NCBI GenBank assembly: GCA_963681505.1
Contig: OY811979.1
Span: 6,891,332-6,955,331 of the forward strand
Source of the DNA: Eunapius fragilis
Taxonomy: Eukaryota; Porifera; Demospongiae; Spongillida; Spongillidae
DNA length: 64,000 nucleotides
Direction of reading: 5' to 3'
In this document: positions 10,699 to 22,507 of the stretch, piece after piece
Layout: each line of letters opens with the position of its first letter
Numbering within the stretch: the first letter of the stretch is position 1
Position numbers and translations under genes: made by a program
Notes under the pieces: generated by a model
What the model saw: the letters and a program-made list of their open reading frames with translations, nothing else
What the model was told of the DNA's origin: nothing
Databases searched by the model: none

Positions 10699-12307
10699 CA
10701 GACATTAGAGTAGCACTAGGTGGCTCGATAAATGTTGCCACATTGAATGTGACCTAAATGCAGACATTCTGTGTATGAACACCCCTCAATATAATACCAC
10801 ACAATAGCAGTATAACAATGGTAAGGGAGCGCAGGGGTTTTTTATGGGGTGGTGGTTCTAAACTGGTTGTGAGTACTGCTCCTGGTATCACATGTCATGC
10901 AGGCTAGGGATTAACACTTCATGCCTGCCTCAGCATGCTGATGCTTTGCTTCAGATGCTACATTAACACCTGTAACTGTTGACATAACACTTCAGCTCTA
11001 GCTGGCTTCTCTGACAATGTATCCTGACATGCTGTGCTAGGTAGCATAGGCCAAACATAAATGTGTTCAAGGTTTTTTTTGGAAGGTAATGTGCAAAAGG
11101 TTATATGTACAAATGTGTAATGCTTAGTATAAATACCATATAATTAGCATGTCAGTTTGCTTGGGACGTAGCTATGCTAGCGTATATGCTTCCACAACCA
11201 ATATATACATGAAAAATTAAAATTAGTGTGTCCATGTGCTGATTGATTGTCAAGAGATGAGGTACATGAGTTGAATTAGCGATGGTAGCATATGAACTGT
11301 TATGTCAAACTTAATCATGTATGCTATGCGTATACAGTACAGCATCTAATTGGTGTAGCCTGACTTTCTCATTTTGGTGGAAAGTTGGGTATCAAGCCTA
11401 TACCTTATGCTAACTCTGATTCACAAGTTGTTGTGTATGTATAATACTTCATGCATCCACATGTGAGAAAACTACGAAGTACGAACTCATTACTCAGTGA
11501 ATTATGTGCTATTGGAATAATGATAATTTTACATCAAATATGGCTAGTCATTCCTAGCACCCCAAAAAAGTATGATAGGAGGGAGGACTTTATCAGCATT
11601 GCAATGCATGCAACCATAGTTAATGCGTTCATTTGAAGCCTCACCTCAGGTATGATAAGTTACTTTCCCAGCAGTATATATAAAGGTAATCTCCGAATCA
11701 TTGCTCAGTTGTATGATTCAGCAATGAGACCATAGTATGGGGGTGCAAATATGGTTTGATGTACTTTTCTATTACATACAGATATGGATCCTACAATAGA
11801 AGTTATAGCTGGTATGTACAGCAGCATCGAGGACGAACCCGTTCCTCCTCCACTTGCCACAGCTGATCCGTTCCTCCTGCTCCTGCTCCTCCACTCGCAG
11901 CAGCTGTCCCGTCCCTCCTGCTTCAGTTGAGGCACATTTTTTCCCTCCCTACAGGAGGGGACGTACAAGGCGAGGCGGGTTCTCGTTTAAGAGTTGCACC
12001 TGCTAATTTTTACTAAAAATAAGATGTGTTTTTCAAATAAACATATGAAAAGGCATTATACGTACGCGCGGTGTCACCACAGAAACCTCGCATAAGCACC
12101 CCGGCCTGGTGGGAACTATTGATACAGAAGCAACCTCTCCAAACATCCCCAATGCTCGTTGGGAACCACAATTACGTATCATTATCGAATGCCGACGAAA
12201 TCTTAATGGATTACGTAATTGGATCTTGATATGAATGCACACACGTGTCAGTATGCACAGAAGCCACCTAACCAATCCTTCTACATGGTAGGAAAAAAAG
12301 CAAGGAA
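10699..12307. other. Intergenic part of duplication, nothing firm
   Basis: This is AT-rich sequence. Around 11784-11930 a short plus-strand frame after an AG (MDPTIEVIAGMYSS...) could be an exon but has no recognisable domain. Confidence 0.35.
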
Positions 12308-12648
12308 ACAAGTAAATAAAAATTTCTCTTTGAGAAACAGAGTGGGATGTAGGATTGGGATTGGTGATGTAAAAAGCAAGGAAACAAGACACATTATGGA
12401 TTGGTACCAGAATACTACAAGACGGTCCTACATTTAGCCAAGAACCATGCACTTTGTGAATTTCAATTAACTAAATTTAAGACCGTCTTGTCAGTTGGCC
12501 AAAGTGCATGGTTCTTGGCTAAATGTAGGACCGTCTTGTAGTATTCTGGTACCAATCCATAATGTGTCTTGTTTCCTTGCTTTTTACATCACCAATCCCA
12601 ATCCTACATCCCACTCTGTTTCTCAAAGAGAAATTTTTATTTACTTGT
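12308..12648. repeat. Foldback (palindromic) repeat, 341 bp
   Basis: The arms 12308-12455 and 12501-12648 are near-perfect inverse complements with a loop of about 45 bp. The outer arm begins ACAAGTAAATAAAAATTTCT and continues through a GGATGTAGGATTGG...GGTGATGTAAAAAGCAAGGA module shared with other foldbacks in the window. The inner arm is specific to this copy. In copy B the Ginger transposon sits in the apical loop. Confidence 0.9.
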
Positions 12649-13324
12649 ATAATTTGGCTGCGCGTTATTAAGGAATGCGATTTGAAGAGTGCGCGTATGG
12701 TATAGTCTCTACTACGACGATACACCAGTTATATGGGAGGGATCAACAGGTATTTGATGGTAAAATGAACAAGATACAGCTCACTCAAAAAACGCCATTA
12801 TAATGAGGCCATGGCGCATCTAGCCGCAATGGATTGTTTTGGTTTACGGTATTGTCTAATTATGGACCCTTTTGTCCAGCCGCAAAGGGCTGTGACATAT
12901 GCAACGTTATACAAAAAATTTAATTACTATCGCAGTTAATTATAATATTCAACACTGCCATTAGCTTCAATAACTACAATAAGCAGCATTTCGTTAACAA
13001 ACTCATACATGTATCCACCTCAGGCCAGCCCCACCCCATCCGACGAAGGGTGGATGCGCATCAATTAGCACATAGACGACCAACCACATTTTTGTAAAGG
13101 TGGGTTATGTACAATTGCGGATTTTTACTAAGTCAGAATGGCATATTGTTACTGTTACAGAAGTGGCGGATATGCATCAGTACTATGCTTACATATAGTT
13201 CCATCAATAGTGTCTGGATCAATTGTGGTGCTGCCTTCAGCTGTGGTGCAGTTAGTGGAGTGTCCATGAAGCAGCATGGACATTTAACCCCACTACAATT
13301 GAACACCTTGAACCACTCGACCAT
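12649..13324. other. Right end of duplication copy A, no gene seen
   Basis: The sequence matches 50394-51062. No supportable coding exon was found; a short frame at 13107-13324 simply runs into the array. Confidence 0.4.
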
Positions 13325-16300
13325 GTGTATGTATGTATGTATGTATGTATGTATGTATGTATGTATGTATGTATGTATGTATGTATGTATGTATGTATGT
13401 ATGTATGTATGTATGTATGTATGTATGTATGTATGTATGTATGTATGTATGTATGTATGTATGTATGTATGTATGTATGTATGTATGTATGTATGTATGT
13501 ATGTATGTATGTATGTATGTATGTATGTATGTATGTATGTATGTATGTATGTATGTATGTATGTATGTATGTATGTATGTATGTATGTATGTATGTATGT
13601 ATGTATGTATGTATGTATGTATGTATGTATGTATGTATGTATGTATGTATGTATGTATGTATGTATGTATGTATGTATGTATGTATGTATGTATGTATGT
13701 ATGTATGTATGTATGTATGTATGTATGTATGTATGTATGTATGTATGTATGTATGTATGTATGTATGTATGTATGTATGTATGTATGTATGTATGTATGT
13801 ATGTATGTATGTATGTATGTATGTATGTATGTATGTATGTATGTATGTATGTATGTATGTATGTATGTATGTATGTATGTATGTATGTATGTATGTATGT
13901 ATGTATGTATGTATGTATGTATGTATGTATGTATGTATGTATGTATGTATGTATGTATGTATGTATGTATGTATGTATGTATGTATGTATGTATGTATGT
14001 ATGTATGTATGTATGTATGTATGTATGTATGTATGTATGTATGTATGTATGTATGTATGTATGTATGTATGTATGTATGTATGTATGTATGTATGTATGT
14101 ATGTATGTATGTATGTATGTATGTATGTATGTATGTATGTATGTATGTATGTATGTATGTATGTATGTATGTATGTATGTATGTATGTATGTATGTATGT
14201 ATGTATGTATGTATGTATGTATGTATGTATGTATGTATGTATGTATGTATGTATGTATGTATGTATGTATGTATGTATGTATGTATGTATGTATGTATGT
14301 ATGTATGTATGTATGTATGTATGTATGTATGTATGTATGTATGTATGTATGTATGTATGTATGTATGTATGTATGTATGTATGTATGTATGTATGTATGT
14401 ATGTATGTATGTATGTATGTATGTATGTATGTATGTATGTATGTATGTATGTATGTATGTATGTATGTATGTATGTATGTATGTATGTATGTATGTATGT
14501 ATGTATGTATGTATGTATGTATGTATGTATGTATGTATGTATGTATGTATGTATGTATGTATGTATGTATGTATGTATGTATGTATGTATGTATGTATGT
14601 ATGTATGTATGTATGTATGTATGTATGTATGTATGTATGTATGTATGTATGTATGTATGTATGTATGTATGTATGTATGTATGTATGTATGTATGTATGT
14701 ATGTATGTATGTATGTATGTATGTATGTATGTATGTATGTATGTATGTATGTATGTATGTATGTATGTATGTATGTATGTATGTATGTATGTATGTATGT
14801 ATGTATGTATGTATGTATGTATGTATGTATGTATGTATGTATGTATGTATGTATGTATGTATGTATGTATGTATGTATGTATGTATGTATGTATGTATGT
14901 ATGTATGTATGTATGTATGTATGTATGTATGTATGTATGTATGTATGTATGTATGTATGTATGTATGTATGTATGTATGTATGTATGTATGTATGTATGT
15001 ATGTATGTATGTATGTATGTATGTATGTATGTATGTATGTATGTATGTATGTATGTATGTATGTATGTATGTATGTATGTATGTATGTATGTATGTATGT
15101 ATGTATGTATGTATGTATGTATGTATGTATGTATGTATGTATGTATGTATGTATGTATGTATGTATGTATGTATGTATGTATGTATGTATGTATGTATGT
15201 ATGTATGTATGTATGTATGTATGTATGTATGTATGTATGTATGTATGTATGTATGTATGTATGTATGTATGTATGTATGTATGTATGTATGTATGTATGT
15301 ATGTATGTATGTATGTATGTATGTATGTATGTATGTATGTATGTATGTATGTATGTATGTATGTATGTATGTATGTATGTATGTATGTATGTATGTATGT
15401 ATGTATGTATGTATGTATGTATGTATGTATGTATGTATGTATGTATGTATGTATGTATGTATGTATGTATGTATGTATGTATGTATGTATGTATGTATGT
15501 ATGTATGTATGTATGTATGTATGTATGTATGTATGTATGTATGTATGTATGTATGTATGTATGTATGTATGTATGTATGTATGTATGTATGTATGTATGT
15601 ATGTATGTATGTATGTATGTATGTATGTATGTATGTATGTATGTATGTATGTATGTATGTATGTATGTATGTATGTATGTATGTATGTATGTATGTATGT
15701 ATGTATGTATGTATGTATGTATGTATGTATGTATGTATGTATGTATGTATGTATGTATGTATGTATGTATGTATGTATGTATGTATGTATGTATGTATGT
15801 ATGTATGTATGTATGTATGTATGTATGTATGTATGTATGTATGTATGTATGTATGTATGTATGTATGTATGTATGTATGTATGTATGTATGTATGTATGT
15901 ATGTATGTATGTATGTATGTATGTATGTATGTATGTATGTATGTATGTATGTATGTATGTATGTATGTATGTATGTATGTATGTATGTATGTATGTATGT
16001 ATGTATGTATGTATGTATGTATGTATGTATGTATGTATGTATGTATGTATGTATGTATGTATGTATGTATGTATGTATGTATGTATGTATGTATGTATGT
16101 ATGTATGTATGTATGTATGTATGTATGTATGTATGTATGTATGTATGTATGTATGTATGTATGTATGTATGTATGTATGTATGTATGTATGTATGTATGT
16201 ATGTATGTATGTATGTATGTATGTATGTATGTATGTATGTATGTATGTATGTATGTATGTATGTATGTATGTATGTATGTATGTATGTATGTATGTATGT

Positions 16301-16617
16301 ATGTATGTATGTATGTATGTATGTATGTATGTATGTATGTATGTATGTATGTATGTATGTATGTATGTATGTATGTATGTATGTATGTATGTATGTATGT
16401 ATGTATGTATGTATGTATGTATGTATGTATGTATGTATGTATGTATGTATGTATGTATGTATGTATGTATGTATGTATGTATGTATGTATGTATGTATGT
16501 ATGTATGTATGTATGTATGTATGTATGTATGTATGTATGTATGTATGTATGTATGTATGTATGTATGTATGTATGTATGTATGTATGTATGTATGTATGT
16601 ATGTATGTATGTATGTA
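13325..16617. repeat. Perfect (TGTA)n array, about 3.3 kb
   Basis: The tetranucleotide TGTA repeats about 823 times with no interruption that I can see. Because the unit has no stop in some frames on either strand, it generates 1,100-codon open frames that are not genes. The array begins exactly where homology between duplication copies A and B ends, and it finishes at a hairpin-headed repeat. Confidence 0.98.
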
Positions 16618-16945
16618 TCAGGAACTACGATAGTAGTTCCTATATAGGAATTGACCCGAGTCGTGAAATCATTAAAAAAAACGCGACCCGCGTATAACTC
16701 GCGTACCGAGAAACGGATAGTGTTGCTCTTTGTTGCTATCGAACCAGAAGGCAAAGACTGGCATTTTAATGTTTTGTTCCAGTCTTCAAACTGTTTGCTT
16801 AAAGAGAACAAAAAAGTTCGTGTTTTTCCTCGTCCCCAGGCAATTCTTCTCTGTCGTCGTCGTCTTCTTCTTCTTCTAATTCTCGGGTGAGCATAACTCG
16901 GGATAGGAACGGTTTTAAAGAGCGCAAGTTATATCAATCGCTTTA
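16618..16945 (+). repeat. Dispersed hairpin-headed repeat, copy 2
   Basis: The hairpin is GGAACTAC-GATA-GTAGTTCC followed by TATATAGGAATTG. It then shows GAGAAACGGATAG, TTGCTATCGAACC, a CGTCGTCTTCTTC run and AACTCGGGATAGGAACGGTTTTAAAGA, in the same order as copy 3 at 27306. Confidence 0.75.
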
Positions 16946-17025
16946 GAATCTCCTGGAAAGCCATCTTCAAGTATCAGATGTATGAATAAAGCATAAAACT
17001 GACATACGTAATCATTACGTATGCG

Positions 17026-17757
17026 TAGTGTTAAATAGAAGCGTTCCCATGGCGACATTTACGTATATTTAGAATTGTGCAAACAAAAGAGGAGAGCAGA
17101 CGACGTGTTAGAATTCTCCCGCGTTCCTTACAGTGATCCCAAAACAAAAGCGGGCGTCTGCTCGTGGGGGGGGGGGGGGGGGGGGGGCACTTGCCAGTTA
17201 TTAATAATTGATAAAAAAGGATAATTAAAAAATAGAGGAAACAAGTAAAGAAAAACATTCTCTAACGAGAAAGTTGGTGGGATATAGGAATTGGAGGCAA
17301 TGGATTGGTGGTGTTAAAAGGGAGGGAACAAGGTTTTGAGAAAAGGGTAATGAGACAAAAATCCTATATTGAGCACGTGTAAATGTAACAGAACCAAAAG
17401 AAGTGCTAAATATAGGATTTTTGTCTCATTACCCTTTTCTCAAAACCTTGTTCCCTTCCTTTTAGCACCACCATTGCCTCCAATTCCTATATCCCACCAA
17501 CGTTCTCGTTAGAGAATGTTTTTCTTTACTTGTTTCCTCTATTTTTAATTATCCTTTTTTATCGATTATTAATACTGGAAAGTGCCCCCCCCCCCCCCCC
17601 TCCGCTTCAATTACCGTCACGAGCAAACGCCCGCTTTTGTTTGGGATCACTGTAAGGAACGCGGGAGAATTCTAACACGTCGTCTGCTCTCCTCTTTTGT
17701 TTGCACAATTCTAAATATACGTAAATGTCGCCATGGGAACGCTTCTATTCTACACTA
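17026..17757. repeat. 732-bp palindrome (foldback element)
   Basis: Arms of about 350 bp run from TAGTG at 17026 and back to CACTA at 17757, with a small loop near 17380-17405. Each arm holds an oligo-G/C tract (17166-17187 and 17585-17600), a GCGGGAGAATTCTAACACGT stretch, and the shared module AACAAGTAAAGAAAAACATT...GGGATATAGGAATTGGAGG. The half-copy at 26336-26806 belongs to the same family. Confidence 0.9.
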
Positions 17758-18090
17758 GCATGCGTCGGAGTCGCTGGACTCAGACGACGAGCTGGCTTCT
17801 CTCCTAAGATGAGGATCGGCTGTGACATCGCTTCTCGCTCTTTGCCTTTTTGGCGCGATTGTGAGGGGCTTGCTTCGTACCTCTCGAACCGATAGCTCGT
17901 CAAATAAATACCCATAGCAGATCAGAACACCGTAACCTGTTGGTAAGCTTACGAACGTGTCCCGACCACGGACCACGTCTTCGATGACTCGGAACTGTTC
18001 GTCCTTAACTTTGGCATACCCAATACGTTCACCCGCCGACTGAATCGCACGTATTACCAGTACATCATCCATCTCTAGCCTTACCGCCAT
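17755..18090 (-). pseudogene. RecQ-like helicase N-terminal fragment (Walker A damaged)
   Basis: The minus frame from ATG at 18090 reads a RecQ motif-0-like segment (GYAKVKDEQFRVIEDVVRGR) and then a motif I region, DTFVSLPTGYG. The Walker A continuation, where a GKS-type lysine is expected, is replaced by VLICYG. A basic/serine-rich tail (RQRARSDV, SSSESSDSD) follows to a stop at the palindrome edge. Only the first helicase motifs are present, so it cannot be a working helicase. Its 5' side abuts a TAGTCT-type TIR end. Compare the fragment at 28303, which keeps GYGKS. Confidence 0.6.
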
Positions 18091-18205
18091 AACCGATAAC
18101 TTCGATTGATAACTAGAATATGCAATTAGCGCATACCTCAAATCTGATTGGTCGCTACAACATTCCGGCGCAACTGGACAGAAATTTGATTTGTACAGGA
18201 GGACA

Positions 18206-18277
18206 CCAGACCCACTACTCGCGTAGTCGGTGATGTATTCCATCCGCAGCTGCAATGTGGGTCTGGGTACGAGACTA
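18206..18277. mobile_element. Solo right end of the TAGTCTCGTACCC MULE-like family
   Basis: About 72 bp match the terminal arm of the element at 1304-2086 and end GGGTCTGGGTACGAGACTA at 18277. No partner left end is found upstream, probably because the palindrome at 17026-17757 replaced it. The RecQ fragment lies just inside this end. Confidence 0.7.
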
Positions 18278-18345
18278 GTACAGATACGTACTATATACAC
18301 GCACGCATCACACAGATAAGCACAGTGCCTTGCTCAACACTATTA

Positions 18346-18472
18346 ATAACAAATCATTTCAATTGTAATGTTTGTGATAGGGTGTTTTAGTCATGTTTGT
18401 GATAGGGTGTTTTAGCAGAGGTCTACATATTATCTCTGCTAAAACACCCATTTCAATTGAAATGATTTGTTA
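18346..18472. repeat. Short foldback with internal tandem repeat
   Basis: Outer arms ATAACAAATCATTTCAATTG (18346-18365 and inverse at 18453-18472) enclose an inner 16-bp inverted pair GGGTGTTTTAGCAGAG (18405-18420 and 18434-18449). A 22-bp unit TGTTTGTGATAGGGTGTTTTAG-like is present twice in the left half. Confidence 0.85.
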
Positions 18473-20099
18473 TGAAATAATTCTATTTATAGCACTCAAT
18501 TAGTGACATTGGCAGAAATCGGCTTGATCGACAATTCAGAAGTAAGCGCCAGGTTATATGGGCCTGTTAGTGCACGCAGTAGTCTTTCTATCTGTGTACA
18601 CGTTTCCCCGTGACACGTACTATCTTCGTACATGTCGCGTGCACGACATTAAGTGCGATGGCGTAAACTATGAGTTATCGTGTATATGGTGTACGTGACA
18701 CTGTCGTATTACTATAAGTTCAAGCTCAGTAACACCTAAAGCTTCCCACACGCTGTGATGTATACGAGCTATTGTCACATACGGATAGGCTACCTAGCCA
18801 ATCTCACAAAGCGGGTTCCCAGACCCATTTGTTTACGTCTGTAGTCTGCGAGGTGCCGTTCGGATCCTTGTCAAGTATTGCGTAACATCGAACGACAGTA
18901 GGTATGTGTTAGTAGCAATATGGACTGCAATTAAACTATTATCGCACACACCTGAACGTGCTTCAACGTGCCATACAATCCTTTTGTGCCTCACATACGC
19001 TTCGTACATGTCTTCCTTGGAATAGCTTGTAAGCTTTTATCAGGCATTGCAAATGTGTATAACCTATTTTATGGTGTCCCCACTTGGCCAACTTTTTGCC
19101 AGTGTTCATCATCTTTTAAATAGCAAAGGCATGATGACAGTAAATTAATTTTTAAAATGTACATCTTTGCGAAGGCTGTATAAATAAATTGACACCAGCC
19201 CTCTTCTTGTGCATGATTAATATTACCAGCTTTACCAGCTCAAAGTTCACATTTGCCACTGGCCATGGCTGTTAAATATGGTACACAAATGAACATAGGT
19301 GGTATAAAAAGGATCCTGAATGTTTCAAGATTGTGGCTCTCACAATTTAACCTGGATAAACAAAGTGAATTGTTAAATCCATACACATCTTACACTTTAA
19401 ATTTTTTGTTCACACATACCCACACAAGTGCATGCGTATAATTGGGACTACAAAAATTTTGCATGGAGGGTTTGGATAATCACCATAAAAATATCAGCAT
19501 CACCAAAACAGTGCTTGAAGATTTCACACATGTTTGGATCAACAAGCATTGCAATCAAAAAAATCTGGTGAGGCCAGGGTATGTTGTTATGTCGTTGCTA
19601 CGCTTTTTGTGCATGAGAGGAATTCATGTTTGTAGTCCCGATTATAGAAGCCGCGGCTTGTAATTGCGAGTTTACGGTATATGCAGCAAATGTAGCTTAC
19701 TTTTCACTAAGACATTCCTGTGGTAGTGTTTGATATGTAGTATATACATGTAGATCTAAGTTAAATTTGAGATTCATTCTAACTTAAGCACTAGATGGTC
19801 CTATTTGAACTGGCTATGATACATTGTAACACCCCTGTGATAACTCTACCAAATTCATATAGGAACTTAGGCCCAAATATTTTAAATATTTGGCCAACCA
19901 CTTGAGAATGAAATATGGTGAAAAAAAAAGTGTTAGGCAAGCACCTCACAGAGCACTGATATAAACTGAGTCAAGATTGGGTATGTTCAGCTAACCTTGC
20001 ACTACAACTTCCAATATACCATGGCTATGTTTCATTTTATAACCCATGCTTCTCAATCTCCTGTGTGGTAGAACTTGTCGCTAACATTAAAACGATCCA
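18473..20099. other. Intergenic, nothing recognised
   Basis: No convincing gene was found. A segment near 19255-19395 resembles 21560-21650 (CTCACAATTTAACCTGGATAAA), indicating another low-copy dispersed repeat. Confidence 0.4.
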
Positions 20100-20837
20100 T
20101 GAGGTATAGTACAACATACATGTACAAATCCTATCAAAACCACATTTGTGCCCTTCCACAGAAAAAATATGGAGCACTGTCATCATGTACATTTACAAGT
20201 GTGGGTGTGTGTTTTTGTGTGTGTGTGTTTGTGTGTGTTGCTTATCACAAACACACATACATTTACACAGTGCTTGTGTGTATATTACCAAGATCTGTGT
20301 GCATATGGAAAGAAGGGGTTAATTTGCTAAATAGTTGTCCAGAAGTTATAGAAGTCTCACACACACAAGCACACAAGCATGCAGATACACACATTCTTGG
20401 TGATACAAAAGTGGAATTGTGGTTAATTAATGTGCAAATGTAGGAGGGGCTAATCCTTTGTGTGTGTGTAGCCATGGTGTGTGTGTCTAGACCTATCACC
20501 AAGATCTGTGTGCATATGGAAAGCAGGGTTAATCCTTGTGTGTATGTGCATATCACAAACACACACACATTTACACACATGAGGCTTCTATAACTTTTAG
20601 TCAACTAAAACATATATTTAGCAGATTAACCCCTCCTTTCCATTTGCACACAGATCTTGGTGATATATACGCATACACATAAGCACACAATACCTACTGC
20701 TATTTTATTTTGAAGCTCATATATGGAGGATGGAGGTCGACCTGTGTACACTGTGGGTAGATTGATTGAGAGAAGCAGTGCCTGGTTATACCAGTACATG
20801 TATGCTTCAAATTGAACCCACACTGACTTTGTGATAT

Positions 20838-20875
<38 letters not shown>

Positions 20876-21380
20876 ACGCACACACGCACACACACAAACA
20901 CACACACACACACACACAGGTACTGTTATTTTGTTGGGTATCATACAATCTTTTGATGCCCGCATATGGAGATTGACCTGTGGATAAGCAGTGCCTAACT
21001 GTAGTATGTGTATGCCAAATCCAGTATGCTTGCAAATTGAACCCACACTGACTTTGTGATTTAATACGCACACATAAACACATGCACATACATGCGCACA
21101 CACACACACAGGTACTTATTTTGACCTGTTGGGTATCATACAAGCGTTTGATGCCCATGCATGGAGGTTGACGTGTGGGTGTTGAGCTATACCTAGCTGT
21201 GGTAGCCAAATCCAGTATGCTTGCAAATTTAACCCACACTGACATCGTGTTGTTACACGCACACACAACACACACTCACACACGCACGCACACACACACA
21301 CACATACACACACACGCAGGGCAACACACACACAAATACACATACACACAACACACACACACACACACACACATGGCCTT
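20100..21380. repeat. CA/GT-rich complex repeat block
   Basis: Three diverged units of about 150 bp (near 20700-20830, 20935-21075 and 21120-21250) share GGGTATCATACAA...TTTGATGCCC and AACCCACACTGAC and are separated by CA/GT microsatellites. A second motif, CCAAGATCTGTGTGCATATG, recurs near 20290 and 20500 and in inverse orientation near 20640. Open frames here are low-complexity artefacts. Confidence 0.8.
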
Positions 21381-21639
21381 GTCACATAGCTTCGTTGATA
21401 CACCTACATGCCTGGGGCAGACTTAATTTCTTTACTCCTGCTAAAAATAATATAGGCCTAAATTGTAATTCATTAATTTTGTCAAGGCCACTAGGGCCTT
21501 CCTTAAAAATCACACCCATTTGTCATGGCAGTTTTAAAAAAATGCAAATAAAAATAAACAAAGGTGCACATGTATAAAAAGAACACTTAAGGTTGTGCCT
21601 CTCACAATTTAGAACCTGGATAAAGACAGTGAATTGTAA

Positions 21640-21810
21640 ATATAAAGGGTCAAATAATAAGGGAAAATGTAATAATCCTATATTGTAGGCATTATGTTTG
21701 TGTCTGTATAGGATTATTACATTTCTCTTTATACCCTTGTTTCCTTCCTTTTTACACCACTATTGCCTACCAATCCTATATGCCACCAACTTTCTAGAAT
21801 GTTGTCAATA
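21640..21810. repeat. Small foldback plus shared outer module
   Basis: AATGTAATAATCCTATA (left) and TATAGGATTATTACATT (right) form an inverted pair around 21668-21724. The right side continues into CCCTTGTTTCCTTCCTTTTT and the CACCACTATTGCC...CCACCAACTTTCT module shared with the other foldbacks. Only one outer arm remains. Confidence 0.7.
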
Positions 21811-22507
21811 TCAGGTACTGTTACATATATATATGTGTAAAGCCAATTGTTTAATATTAATTTCTATAGGCCAAACAGACAGAGATGGTCAAAACAAGTT
21901 TCCACCAATGTGTACATATTATTGGGCTACTCATCATGCAAGGTAATTAAGTTATAGTGTGTTGCGAAGGTCAACAGATGAATGCATCTACAGTGATCAG
22001 CAATTTACATTGTATTGTGGTGCAATCTTCTGTAAACACACATGGTTATGTGTAACAATGGTTGGAATGTAAGCTTGAAAATGTTCTATATTCGTCATAC
22101 CATGATTTGCTTGTTTCAATGTTTTCATATTATAAACTTTCCGCTCTTATTTGTGGTAATCCACTAGTTGTCATTATCAGTGCTATTATGAAACCAGGTA
22201 TGGTAAAACCATTGACAATGCTGATCGAACACTTATTTTCATCACATCACTTACCTGTAGTACAGAAATGGTCACCTTATCACATGTTTGGTACTGATAA
22301 AGTCAGTATATAGCCTTGCTTACTAGGCTTTGTTAGTGCTTCGTCATTACTGCTTTGCCTCACCATTGGCAGTGTACTACTAGAGTGGGGAGTACTGTTC
22401 TACTTCAAGAACATGGCTGAATACCAATTGTCCATATCATATAATTAAGACATCCCTCTTCCTACTCTATGTTAATCATATACTGACACATCTTCCCTTC
22501 ATCTCAG
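21811..22507. other. Region upstream of receptor exons
   Basis: A signal-peptide exon ending in phase 1 should lie here or further upstream, but I could not identify it with confidence. Confidence 0.35.

Larger units (their letters stand above)
5935..13326 (+). repeat. Segmental duplication, copy A
   Basis: From TTAAATGAAGTCACTT at 5935 to ACTCGACCATG near 13324, the sequence matches 39470-51062 in the same orientation with only scattered substitutions and small indels. Copy B additionally carries the Ginger insertion. Differences include the GT-run length at 6312, a minisatellite unit-number difference near 8100, and single-base changes such as A/G in the third exon of the duplicated gene. 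At its right edge copy A passes straight into the (TGTA)n array, while copy B continues into unique DNA. The two copies lie on opposite sides of the N gap. Confidence 0.95.

Noticed and set aside
13107-16811. Open frames of 1,100-1,200 codons with CMYV or YIHT repeats on both strands
   Set aside because: They are the (TGTA)n array translated; a four-base unit with no stop gives endless frames and implies no protein.
20075-21426. Valine/cysteine- or histidine/threonine-rich frames
   Set aside because: They come from CA/GT microsatellites and have no supporting splice structure.
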